Origin: Cunninghamella blakesleeana | Taxonomy: Eukaryota > Mucoromycota > Mucoromycetes > Mucorales > Cunninghamellaceae | NCBI GenBank assembly: GCA_017871115.1 | Contig: JAFCIZ010000001.1 | Coordinates: 7,438,001 to 7,502,000 of the forward strand | Length of the DNA stretch: 64,000 nt | Reading direction: 5' to 3' | In this document: positions 45,302 to 53,810 of the stretch, piece by piece | How positions within the stretch are numbered: the stretch's first letter is position 1 | How the letters are laid out: every line of letters begins with the position of its first letter | The notes under the pieces: generated by a model | What the model was told of the DNA's origin: nothing | What the model saw: the letters and a program-made list of their open reading frames with translations, nothing else | Databases searched by the model: none | Program-made: the position numbers and the translations under genes

Positions 45302-48300
45302 ATAGGGCAATTGTTACAGATGGTCAATTGGAAATCCCTATTACAAAATCCATCCATCCAAATAATAATCAACTATATCAAGAAAATAATATGAATAAAT
45401 ATCACAATTATAACACACTTAATAATTCTAACATAAATACACGATATTATAATACAAATACTTACGTTCCACATAACATAATGGACAACCATAATGATTA
45501 TTTATCAGCACAAAATCATTATTATCTTCAAAATATATTAGATAGTGATCAAGAAATCAATGATTGCGATTTTAATGTTGCCGCAAATCCAAAACCACCA
45601 GCTGTTGAAAAAGCAATAAGAAAACCACGTACAAGGAAAACTATAGAAAAACCAAGTACATCAGCAGCTGCTACAAAATCTATTCCACAACAAATACAAC
45701 AGGATATTCGTGATCATACACATGTTCCACCACAAAATAATCCATTTTTCCAAAACGTATTTTCACAGCATCCAAATCAAGATGTAGCTGAACCTTCTAA
45801 ATCAAATAATAATGATATGATGGAAGAAGTACAAATAATAAATGACAAAAGGAAAAAAGTATCCATTCAAGAACCACTTGTTGATAAAAAGAAGAAGACA
45901 CCAAAAAGGAAATCACAACCATTACCAATAAATTATAATATTTCTGAAGATATATTACATCAAAAAGCTAATATTAATGTTGGAGATCTTATAACTATAT
46001 CCGCTCCATTAAGAAGAGAATTGATTACAGCTTGTAGACAATCAAGAATAAAAAGACCAGTTGATAAAGGTAAGGAAAAAGATGTACAGCTAAATTCTAT
46101 TGATAATAGTGATGTTGTAACTACCGCTGCATATGCCGATATAATGGTGAATGACGTAAAAGTTACTGGATTAATTGATTGTGGAGCTGCAAGAGCTTGT
46201 ATGTCCAGAGCAATGATGAAATCATTAGATCTAGAAATTGATGCACCATCTACAAGTATTTTTGTAATGGGAAATGGTACTAAACAACCTGCACTAGGTG
46301 TAATTCATGATGTTCCTATTACTGTTGGTGAAGGATTAACTATACCAATTGATGTTGAAGTATTACCAAAGTGTCCACAACATATAGTATTAGGTACTAG
46401 TTGGTTGGATCATGCACAAGCAGTGATTAACTTTAAAACAGGTATTTTAAAGGTGACTTATAAACGCCGTACACAAGAAATTCCAATTACATATATAAAA
46501 ACAAATGAACGTCCATATACATATCAACGTGTTACAAATGTTAAATACGAATTGGAACAGCCACAAGGTGAAGAAATAGCTGAAAATCTATCAAATACTA
46601 GTGAATCTGAAGATGATACTGATTCTAATGATGAAGATTCGATTGATGATGAAGAATCCACTGATAGTAATGAAGAAGATGCTGTACAAGATGATGAAGA
46701 CTTTTATCTGATGGATGATCACGAAAAAAGTCCAGTAATCCAAACACGTCCAAATAAAGATGAAGGTACTATGATGATATTAAGTGGAAGTACTAGTTTA
46801 TCAATACCACCTTATCATATTTGTCAAATCAACTATGCTATTGATGAAAATATAATTGTTCCATATTTTAAACGTCTTGACGAATTTTTGGACAAGCACG
46901 AAGACTTTGATGTAATCTTGGAAATTATAAATAAAACTGAAGACATGATGGAAATACCGCCAAACAACATACTAGGTGAATTCATAAATAGGAAACAATT
47001 TTCAATACAAAAGGATCCATATGTCGAATATACTGGTTATGATTTTGAAGACCACTATAGAGAATTACCACCTTCTCTGCTGGAAGATGATACTGAAGAA
47101 ATTATTCTTGATCCTAATATAAAAGGAAAAATCCAAATGGGTGATATACCTGAAGAATATAAAAAGAAGTTTTATAAATTAATACACCACTATCAAGATA
47201 TCTTTGATTGGAATAATGATAAAATGGGAAAAACTACATTAATAGAACACGAAATAATATTAAAAGAAAATACATTACCTATCAGACACAGACCATATAG
47301 ATTGGGACCAAGTGAACAAGAATATTTGAAGAATGAATTAGACCGTCTTTGTGAATTGGGAATTATAAAACCTTCAAATTCTCCTTTTACTGCACCAATT
47401 ATTTTAGTCAAAAAGAAGAATGGTGAATATCGTATGGTAGTTGACTATCGTAAACTGAATACACATACAAAAGTTGATTCATATCCACTACCACGTATTG
47501 ATGATCTAATTGACGAACTTGGAAAATCAAAAATATTTTCTGCTTTGGATTTAAGATCTGGTTTCCATCAAGTTCCATTAAAAGAATCAAGTAAAGAATT
47601 AACTGGCTTTACAACTAAATTTGGTACTTATCAATATGAAATGCTGCCAATGGGATTGGTGAATAGTCCTGCCACTTTCCAAAGATTAATTGATATCTGT
47701 TATAAAGATTTGCTGCATAGTAATCTAGTTGCATTTATTGATGATCTTAATGTACATTCTAAAAACTTGGATCAACACCTAATCGACTTGGAAAGATTAT
47801 TCGAATACACTAGAAGAGGTGGATTGGTGTTTAATATTGAAAAGTGTATATTCTTTAAAGATGAATTAAAATTTTTAGGCTACATAATAACTGCTGAAGG
47901 AATCAAGACTGATCCAGATAAAATTGCAAAGGTTAAAGATTATCCAATACCAAAAACAATTAAACAAGTTAGAGGCTTCTTAGGTTTAGCTTCATATTAC
48001 AGAAGATTTGTAAAAGGATTTGCTGCTACTGCTAGGCCATTACATGATCAAACAAAAACCAAAAAGAGAATACCATGGACAGAAGATACAACAAAAGCTT
48101 TTGAAAAATTAAAGGAAAATCTAATCAATGCTCCAATATTAAGAAGACCTGATTTTGATAAACCATTCATTGTTGTATGCGATGCTTCACAACTAGGACT
48201 AGGTTCTATATTAACACAACTAGATGACGATGGTCGTGAACATCCAATAATATTTGCCAGTAGAGGATTGAAGAATAGTGAATTAAATTATGGTGCTACT

Positions 48301-48534
48301 AAATTAGAATGTCTTGCTTTGGTATGGAGTTTACAAATATTCAGACCGTATTTATTGGGAAAGAAGTTTACTGTTATATCTGATCATTCGCCTTTAAGAT
48401 GGTTAATTGAATCGCCAAAAGTTACAGGAATTGTTGCAAGATGGATCACATATTTAGCCGATTATGAATTTGAAATCAAATATAGAGCTGGAAGAAAACA
48501 AGCTGCTGATTTTCTTTCAAGACTAGGCTACTAA
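45298..48534 (+). CDS. Protease-RT-RNase H polyprotein of A1 (no integrase)
   Basis: Read by -1 frameshift from gag; there is no suitable ATG (the nearest start-like codon in frame is TTG at 45328). Numbering from 45328: an N-terminal linker rich in Asn and Lys; protease with LIDCGAARACMS at residues 282-293, where Asp284-Cys285-Gly286 replaces the usual D-[TS]-G; an acidic spacer (about 420-460); reverse transcriptase about 640-860 with YPLPRIDDLI, FSALDLRSGFHQVPL and catalytic FIDD at 803-806; and RNase H with CDASQLGLGS (Asp952) and DHSPLRWL. It ends after RNase H (KQAADFLSRLGY, stop). Integrase is a separate ORF 242 bp downstream. A2 carries a nearly identical copy. Confidence 0.93.
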   Translation, partial: LNRAIVTDGQLEIPITKSIHPNNNQLYQENNMNKYHNYNTLNNSNINTRYYNTNTYVPHNIMDNHNDYLSAQNHYYLQNILDSDQEINDCDFNVAANPKPPAVEKAIRKPRTRKTIEKPSTSAAATKSIPQQIQQDIRDHTHVPPQNNPFFQNVFSQHPNQDVAEPSKSNNNDMMEEVQIINDKRKKVSIQEPLVDKKKKTPKRKSQPLPINYNISEDILHQKANINVGDLITISAPLRRELITACRQSRIKRPVDKGKEKDVQLNSIDNSDVVTTAAYADIMVNDVKVTGLIDCGAARACMSRAMMKSLDLEIDAPSTSIFVMGNGTKQPALGVIHDVPITVGEGLTIPIDVEVLPKCPQHIVLGTSWLDHAQAVINFKTGILKVTYKRRTQEIPITYIKTNERPYTYQRVTNVKYELEQPQGEEIAENLSNTSESEDDTDSNDEDSIDDEESTDSNEEDAVQDDEDFYLMDDHEKSPVIQTRPNKDEGTMMILSGSTSLSIPPYHICQINYAIDENIIVPYFKRLDEFLDKHEDFDVILEIINKTEDMMEIPPNNILGEFINRKQFSIQKDPYVEYTGYDFEDHYRELPPSLLEDDTEEIILDPNIKGKIQMGDIPEEYKKKFYKLIHHYQDIFDWNNDKMGKTTLIEHEIILKENTLPIRHRPYRLGPSEQEYLKNELDRLCELGIIKPSNSPFTAPIILVKKKNGEYRMVVDYRKLNTHTKVDSYPLPRIDDLIDELGKSKIFSALDLRSGFHQVPLKESSKELTGFTTKFGTYQYEMLPMGLVNSPATFQRLIDICYKDLLHSNLVAFIDDLNVHSKNLDQHLIDLERLFEYTRRGGLVFNIEKCIFFKDELKFLGYIITAEGIKTDPDKIAKVKDYPIPKTIKQVRGFLGLASYYRRFVKGFAATARPLHDQTKTKKRIPWTEDTTKAFEKLKENLINAPILRRPDFDKPFIVVCDASQLGLGSILTQLDDDGREHPIIFASRGLKNSELNYGATKLECLALVWSLQIFRPYLLGKKFTVISDHSPLRWLIESPKVTGIVARWITYLADYEFEIKYRAGRKQAADFLSRLGY

Positions 48535-48776
48535 AATAACAAAATGCATGAATATAAATACATATATATATATATATATATAAAAAAAAAAAAAACAAAC
48601 AAAAAAAAAAAAAATATATAATTACTTACCACTCGACCAAGTTTTGCTGAAGTCGTAAAAAGCTGCATACATACAATTATAATTGATCAACATAACTAAT
48701 CAGTATTATCAAAACAATATTCAACAATATATACAAGAATCTAAATACAAATAATATACAGCAAATATCAGTAAAA
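48535..48776 (+). other. Pol-integrase spacer of A1
   Basis: Non-coding 242 bp with TA and A runs and the segment CGTAAAAAGCTGCATAC shared in form with element B. Just before the integrase ATG is ATATCAG/TAAAAATGG, which could be a splice acceptor; splicing of a separate integrase mRNA is an inference. Confidence 0.5.
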
Positions 48777-50090
48777 ATGGAACAAAGCAAAATTGATTTA
48801 ATAAAAAATTATTTATCAACATTAAAATTACCTGATAACATCACCAAAAAGGAACAGAATTATTTACAAAAACATTCCCACAAATTTATTATACAGAACA
48901 ACGAATTATATCGATATAATATCAACTTGCAGACGATAAGGAAAGTTCTGAATAAAGATCAAGTATCGGAAGCATTATACATGCATCATCAACATCCTTT
49001 AGGAGGACATATGGGGTATCATAACACCTTGTTTAAACTTGCTAATCATTATTACTGGGAAAATATGACAAAAGATGTACAAAATTATGTCAAAAGATGC
49101 AGTAGGTGTCAAACTACAGGTCCTGCTAAACATAACGAATTGTTACACCCAGTTCCAACTTCATCCAAACCTTTCTTCCAATGGGCATTAGATGTCAAAC
49201 ACATCTCTACTTCTAAAAATGGATTTAGATATATAGTTGCAGGTATTGATTATCTAACGAAATGGGTTGAAGCTCGTGCATTAAAATTTCAAACGGCAGC
49301 TGAAATAGCATTATTTATTTATGAAGATATTATTTGTCGACATGGTGCTCCACACATAATAATTACAGATAATGGAAAACCATTTATAGGTGATTTAATT
49401 AAAAAAGTTTGTTTCCAGTACAGAATCCATCATAAAACTATAAGTGTTGGGAATTCGCAAGCAAATGGGTTGATAGAAAAGTTTAATTCCACTTTAGGCG
49501 CCATTCTAAAAAAGTTAAATAATAAAGAAAAACAAGTTTGGGATCAATATTTACCTTCCGTTTTATTTGCATATCGTACAATTAAACAAAAATCAACAGG
49601 TTATTCCCCTTTTTATTTAACTTACGGATACGAAGCAAAGACGCCTTATGACCTATTCATGGATATACCTTTAGAAATAAATTCTGCAAGTTTCCAAAAC
49701 CAGTTAAGAATACGTGCTGCAAAAGAATTATTATCACTAAAACAAATAAGAGAAGATGCTGCAGATTTCATCCAAAAATCACAAAGGAATCAAAAGAAGG
49801 CTATTGATAAAAAGATTAATAATCAAAAGAAGGAATGGAAGCCGCCTTTTAGAATTGGTGATATTGTTATGATGTATGTTGGAAGAACATCTAACTCTTG
49901 GGGTGGTAAAATATCTGATAACTGGAAAGGCAAATATGTTATTCATCAAAGTTTAGGAAAAGGTACATACTTGATAAAAGAATTTAACGCGACAAATACT
50001 AAATTAAGAAGAATACACGGGAATAAATTGAAGTTATTGCAGATGCCTGATGTATTTTGGATTGATTTTGCTAAAAGAACAATCGTATAA
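48777..50090 (+). CDS. Integrase of A1 (separate ORF)
   Basis: 437 residues with its own ATG. HHCC domain: H78, H82, C108, C111 (GGHMGYHNTLF ... CSRCQTTG). DD35E core: Asp139 (WALDVKH), Asp198 (ITDNGKPF), Glu234 (NGLIEKFN). C-terminal GPY/F-like module: FRIGDIVMMY ... GKYVIHQSLGKGTYLIKEF. No chromodomain, unlike element C, so target choice must come from elsewhere. It differs from the A2 integrase at many more positions than gag and pol do, chiefly near both ends and around residues 285-310 (LEINSASFQNQLRIR versus IEVNSARFQYQLHVR). Confidence 0.94.
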   Translation: MEQSKIDLIKNYLSTLKLPDNITKKEQNYLQKHSHKFIIQNNELYRYNINLQTIRKVLNKDQVSEALYMHHQHPLGGHMGYHNTLFKLANHYYWENMTKDVQNYVKRCSRCQTTGPAKHNELLHPVPTSSKPFFQWALDVKHISTSKNGFRYIVAGIDYLTKWVEARALKFQTAAEIALFIYEDIICRHGAPHIIITDNGKPFIGDLIKKVCFQYRIHHKTISVGNSQANGLIEKFNSTLGAILKKLNNKEKQVWDQYLPSVLFAYRTIKQKSTGYSPFYLTYGYEAKTPYDLFMDIPLEINSASFQNQLRIRAAKELLSLKQIREDAADFIQKSQRNQKKAIDKKINNQKKEWKPPFRIGDIVMMYVGRTSNSWGGKISDNWKGKYVIHQSLGKGTYLIKEFNATNTKLRRIHGNKLKLLQMPDVFWIDFAKRTIV

Positions 50091-50111
50091 AAAAAAAAAA
50101 AAAAATACGTA

Positions 50112-50150
<39 letters not shown>

Positions 50151-50291
50151 AATATCAAAAGATAATGATAAAACAAAAAGGAGAAAAATTGAATTTCCGA
50201 AAAAAAAAAAAAAACTATAAATAAGGAAAAATTTGTGTTATAATTTTTTTTTTTATATTTCAAACTGACTCAAGAAAAAACTAATTCAAGC

Positions 50292-50930
50292 ATGGAATCC
50301 TTAAATGCGGAACTCAAATCAAGTGATATCATAAAAATTGAAACCATTTATGATTATCCTACTCAAAATATGGAAGAAATATTAAATGATTATAATTCTT
50401 TTGAATTCTTGGTAAATCCTGAAAATGCTATTACAAGTGACGTACCCAATAATATAAATCTTACTGGTGAAGATTTTAACATTATTAACAATACGATAAC
50501 TGATGAATTGTTGGTATGGCTTAATCAAGATTACACTATTAACGACCATTTGGAATTCATGGTTAAAACTAATTTCAAAAAATTCATGAAATATTGCATG
50601 ATGGAACTGGACTACAAATGGAAAAAGGAAAACTTATTGGATAAAATAGTAATCCCGAACTCCATCACTCTTGTCCATAATAAACTCAAAAAACCAAACA
50701 CGAATTCTCAAAAAAGAAACTATTACGTAAAAAGAAGAAAAATTTTGGAAGATCTTTTCTCTGAACTTGGTTACGAAGAATTCAAACAAGAAATTATAAA
50801 GAAAGTTTATGCCAATGACCCATGGACCAGTAAAAACGGTGGTGGTCCACCTAAATCTTGGTGGGCGGATGTTGCGCGATGGGTTCGCTTGGATTATTTT
50901 AAAATCCAGTCCAACACTTTGATTGGCTAA
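50292..50930 (+). CDS. ORF4 of A1: accessory protein of unknown function
   Basis: 212 residues. No signal peptide, membrane segment or env-like feature. Conserved with A2 ORF4: LLVWLNQDYTINDHLEF, ELDYKWKKENLLDKIVIP, YVKRRKILEDLF, IIKKVYANDPWT and PKSWWADVARWVRLDYF. Overall similarity to A2 ORF4 is low while gag-pol is almost identical. The codons for KSWWAD are the polypurine tract, and the last 20 residues plus stop lie in U3 of the 3' LTR (from 50870). A branch-like CTAAT and TTCAAG just upstream of the ATG could be a splice acceptor. The family recurs in element B. Function unknown. Confidence 0.75.
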   Translation: MESLNAELKSSDIIKIETIYDYPTQNMEEILNDYNSFEFLVNPENAITSDVPNNINLTGEDFNIINNTITDELLVWLNQDYTINDHLEFMVKTNFKKFMKYCMMELDYKWKKENLLDKIVIPNSITLVHNKLKKPNTNSQKRNYYVKRRKILEDLFSELGYEEFKQEIIKKVYANDPWTSKNGGGPPKSWWADVARWVRLDYFKIQSNTLIG

Positions 50931-51566
50931 TATTTTTCTAGCATTTTTCTTACCACTTTTGATGTTAATTTTATTTAACATTTTTCATGCTAATTTTTAT
51001 TATTATTTTTATTAACAAAATTTATATCACTTATTTCATAATACACTTATCAACACTTTTAATATCATTATTGATATTAAAAATGGAATATCTAATTTTT
51101 ATTTTAGTATAAATACTCGACCTTTTTTTCAATTTTTTGAAAAAACTTTAGTTAATTTTTATTATAATAATAAAGTACTTATATTAAAACAAATAAGTCT
51201 ATTAACTCATCTTTTTAGCTAAAGATTATATTTATTATTAATATTGTTGATTACTATCCAATATTACTTTATATTATAATATTATAATAATCGTTGATCT
51301 TTATCCGATATTATATTTATTTTATTTTATTTTAAATTTATTACTTTGTTTATATAATTGTTGATCTTTATCCAATTATATAATTTATTTTATTTTATTT
51401 TACTATTTTATTTTTATTTTAAACTATTAATCTAAACTAAGTTGTATCTACTTATAAAACAAGATACTGGTGCTCACTGACAACTAAATTAAACTATAAA
51501 ACTATCTACTTTCCAAAACTATAAAAGGAAATTCTACTTTTCAAACAACCCAAAATTTACACAACA
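50870..51566 (+). repeat. 3' LTR of A1
   Basis: 697 bp; a few substitutions and a 2-bp length difference from the 5' LTR. Its first 61 bases include the end of ORF4. Confidence 0.93.
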
Positions 51567-51614
51567 CTATAAAAGGAAATTCTACTTTTCAAACAACCAA
51601 AAATTTACACAACA
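51567..51614 (+). repeat. Right remnant of the LTR into which A1 inserted
   Basis: Begins with the second CTAT duplication and ends TTTACACAACA, the U5 end of an A-type LTR. Confidence 0.75.
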
Positions 51615-51626
51615 ACCGCAACAGTT

Positions 51627-51712
51627 GAAAAAAAAAAATTAATTACCACCAACCTCATCCGCTTGGGCAATGCCACAACAATTTTTATTTCAATAAAAAT
51701 AACTTTTACCAA
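51627..51712 (-). repeat. B-type LTR fragments
   Basis: Minus-strand reading of about 51673-51635 gives IAQADEVGGN and a stop, the U3-encoded ORF4 tail of B-type LTRs. The following AAAATAACTTTTACCAA is the reverse of TTGGTAAAAGTTATTTTTA seen beside tRNA-Glu 4 at 63630-63650. Confidence 0.6.
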
Positions 51713-52065
51713 TGTTATGAAGTGGATTCGTTTGGATCACTTCAAAAACGGTGTTTAAATTTTAAACCTTATTTTATACTTTTACCTTTCATGGGAAGAT
51801 AAAAAGTTTATATATTACTTTTACTTTCTCTTGGAAGATAAAAAGTTCTATACTTTTACCTTCTCTCAGAAGATAAAAAGTCAAACCTTATTTCTAAAAA
51901 ATAGTATAAATACTCGACATTTTTATTTTTATTTTTGAAAAATCAGTTAATTTGAAATAAAGATTTATATATATTAAATTCTCTTAACTCATCTTTTTAG
52001 CTAAAGATTATATTTACTTTATATTAATATTGTTGATTACTATCCAATATTATTTTATATTATAT

Positions 52066-52830
52066 TGTCGACAATGGTGATACCAATGGCGCTCTTTGAA
52101 ATTGGTCACTGCTTTTTTGAACCGTTGTTCACTGAACCATTGTTCACTGAACCAATGTTCACTGAACCAATGTTCACTGCACCGTTGTTCAATATGAAAG
52201 TCACTTCCATATCTTTTCCCTACTCTCAATATACTTTAAATAATTTTTTTAATTTTTTTTTTAAATATAAATAGAACCAATTTTTTTCTCTTTCTTTCTC
52301 TTAAATTGTCAAATTTTTATAATAAATTATTATCTACTAAATAATTATTGAACTTGTCCACTTTATAAAACAAACTTTATAATTTTAAATTTTTTTATTT
52401 TAACTTACTATAACATATTCAATTATTGAACTTATCTATTTTTTATTTAACAAATTATTTTATTTTTATTTTATTTTTACTTTATAATATTTTATATTAT
52501 TATATACTATCTTATTTTATAATATTTATTCACTTAAATATTCTATACTACTGATCTAAATCATTTAAACTCTTTACTACTTATTTTACTCGGCGGTCAT
52601 TAAACTTTTGCTTTAATCCTGCTTATATTTTACTTATAATCTTTATTTTATTTTCTTTTATTTTTTTTATTTTATTTTATTTTTTTAATTTTCTATTCCT
52701 TTATATTAAGTCGTTCTACTTATAAAACAGGAACTGGTGCTCACTGGAAACTTATTATATACTCCAAATATAACTTATAATACTCATTCCTCATTTCAAA
52801 AATAAATCTTAACCAAAAACCCACATAACA
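52066..52830 (+). repeat. Solo B-type LTR with ATAT duplication
   Basis: 765 bp, starts TGTCGACAATGG, ends CATAACA; duplication ATAT (52062-52065 and 52831-52834). U3 starts with codons for VDNGDTNGAL and a stop and holds a minisatellite of TTCACTGAACCATTG units at about 52119-52193. Contains ACTGGTGCTCACTGG at about 52733. Its inverted relative begins at 63660. Confidence 0.88.
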
Positions 52831-52905
52831 ATATTATTATAATAATCGTTGATCTTTATCCGATATTATATTTATTTTATTTTAATTTTATTATTTTGTC
52901 TATAT

Positions 52906-53629
52906 TGTTATGGTATGGTTGAACTTATCATACCTAAATAATCCTAAAAATAATTTTTAAATATATTTTTAAACAAGTGTTTTTGCATATATAAATATAT
53001 GCATATATATATATATTAACTTTATATTTTATCCAATAGTATTTCATAATTTTATATATATTTATTTATTTTATCTTTTATAACTTTATCAATTTATACT
53101 CCTCCTTGTTATAATGGTCTTTATAACTTACCTACCAATCTGGGTTTGAATTCAGATCATTTTTATATATAAAGGAGCGAAATTTTATTTTATTTGGAAA
53201 AATCAGTTAATACGAAGTTAATATTCAGTTAATTTGAAATAAAGATTTATATATATTAAATTCTCTTAACTCATCTTTTTAGCTAAAGATTATATTTGCT
53301 TTATATTAATATTGTTGATTACTATCCAATATTATTTTATATTATATTATTATAATAATCGTTGATCTTTATCCGATATTATATTTATTTTATTTTAATT
53401 TTATTATTTTGTCTATATAATTGTTGATCTTTATCCAATTATATAATTTATTTTATTTTATTTTATTATTTTATTTTTATTTTAAACTATCAATCTAAAC
53501 TAAGTTGTATCTACTTATAAAACAAGATACTGGTGCTCACTGACAACTAAACTAAACTATAAAACTATCTACTTTCCAAAACTATAAAAGGAAATTCTAC
53601 TTTTCAAACAACCAAAAATTTACACAACA
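52906..53629 (+). repeat. A2-type LTR, plus orientation
   Basis: 724 bp, the same length as the LTRs of A2 and closely matching them. U3 codes for VMVWLNLSYLNNPKN at its start. Includes a tRNA-Asp-like segment at 53103-53159 followed by a TATATATAAAGG TATA box. Confidence 0.88.
53103..53159 (+). other. tRNA-Asp-like segment inside an LTR U3
   Basis: Reads TCCTTGTTATAATGGTC, then CTTACCTACCAATC, then GGGTTTGAATTC, followed by ATCATTTTT. This resembles a shortened tRNA-Asp: 5' acceptor, D-arm/A box, damaged anticodon arm and T-arm/B box, then a T run. It lacks the 3' acceptor strand, so it is not a working tRNA. Copies on the minus strand lie at 30944-31000, 55774-55830 and 63272-63328. Confidence 0.6.
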
Positions 53630-53738
53630 CCAAAAATCCATAACAGAGGAAATTCCACTTTTCAAACAAAAGCAAAGCAGGAGCTTACGCGCACCATCTG
53701 GCTAATTATTTATCCATGAAGAGGGTAATAAAAAGATA

Positions 53739-53810
53739 TTCCCACACGGGGAATCGAACCCCGGCCACGGCGGTGAAAGCGCCGGATCCTAGCCACTAGA
53801 CCATATGGGA
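53739..53810 (-). tRNA. tRNA-Glu (UUC), copy 3
   Basis: 72 nt, 5' end at 53810, same mature sequence as copies 1 and 2, anticodon TTC. Terminator TTTTT follows. Head-to-head with copy 4, 1230 bp apart. Confidence 0.95.

Larger units (their letters stand above)
43277..51566 (+). mobile_element. Ty3/gypsy-type element A1, complete, four ORFs
   Basis: 8290 bp. LTRs 43277-43971 (695 bp) and 50870-51566 (697 bp) differ at only a few visible bases. Target duplication CTAT (43273-43276 and 51567-51570). The primer-binding site TGGTGCTCACTGGCGGGG starts about 5 nt after the 5' LTR; it would match a tRNA ending CCCCGCCAGTGAGCACCA, which I cannot name. A purine tract GGTGGGCGGA lies directly before the 3' LTR. 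ORFs in order: gag, protease-RT-RNase H (via -1 frameshift), integrase, ORF4. All are open, so this copy could be autonomous. Confidence 0.95.
51713..53629 (+). repeat. Composite A-type LTR with nested LTRs, left arm of tRNA-Glu 3
   Basis: Outer ends TGTTATGAAG (51713) and CAACA (53629) are flanked by CCAA (51709-51712 and 53630-53633). Inside are a solo B-type LTR (52066-52830) and a full 724-bp A2-type LTR (52906-53629) whose right end serves as the end of the whole composite. The start codes for VMKWIRLDHFKNG, matching the U3-encoded tail of A1 ORF4. Confidence 0.8.

Noticed and set aside
45003..45305. Ile-rich and Tyr-rich ORFs overlapping gag of A1 and A2
   Set aside because: They are shadow frames of AAT/ATT-rich codons for Asn in gag.
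52065..52274. Small protein with FTEPLFTEPMFTEP repeats
   Set aside because: It lies in U3 of a solo LTR and reflects a 15-bp minisatellite in one of several LTRs; no homologue or start context supports a protein.
53103..53159. Functional tRNA gene in the LTR
   Set aside because: The anticodon arm is damaged and the 3' acceptor strand is missing.
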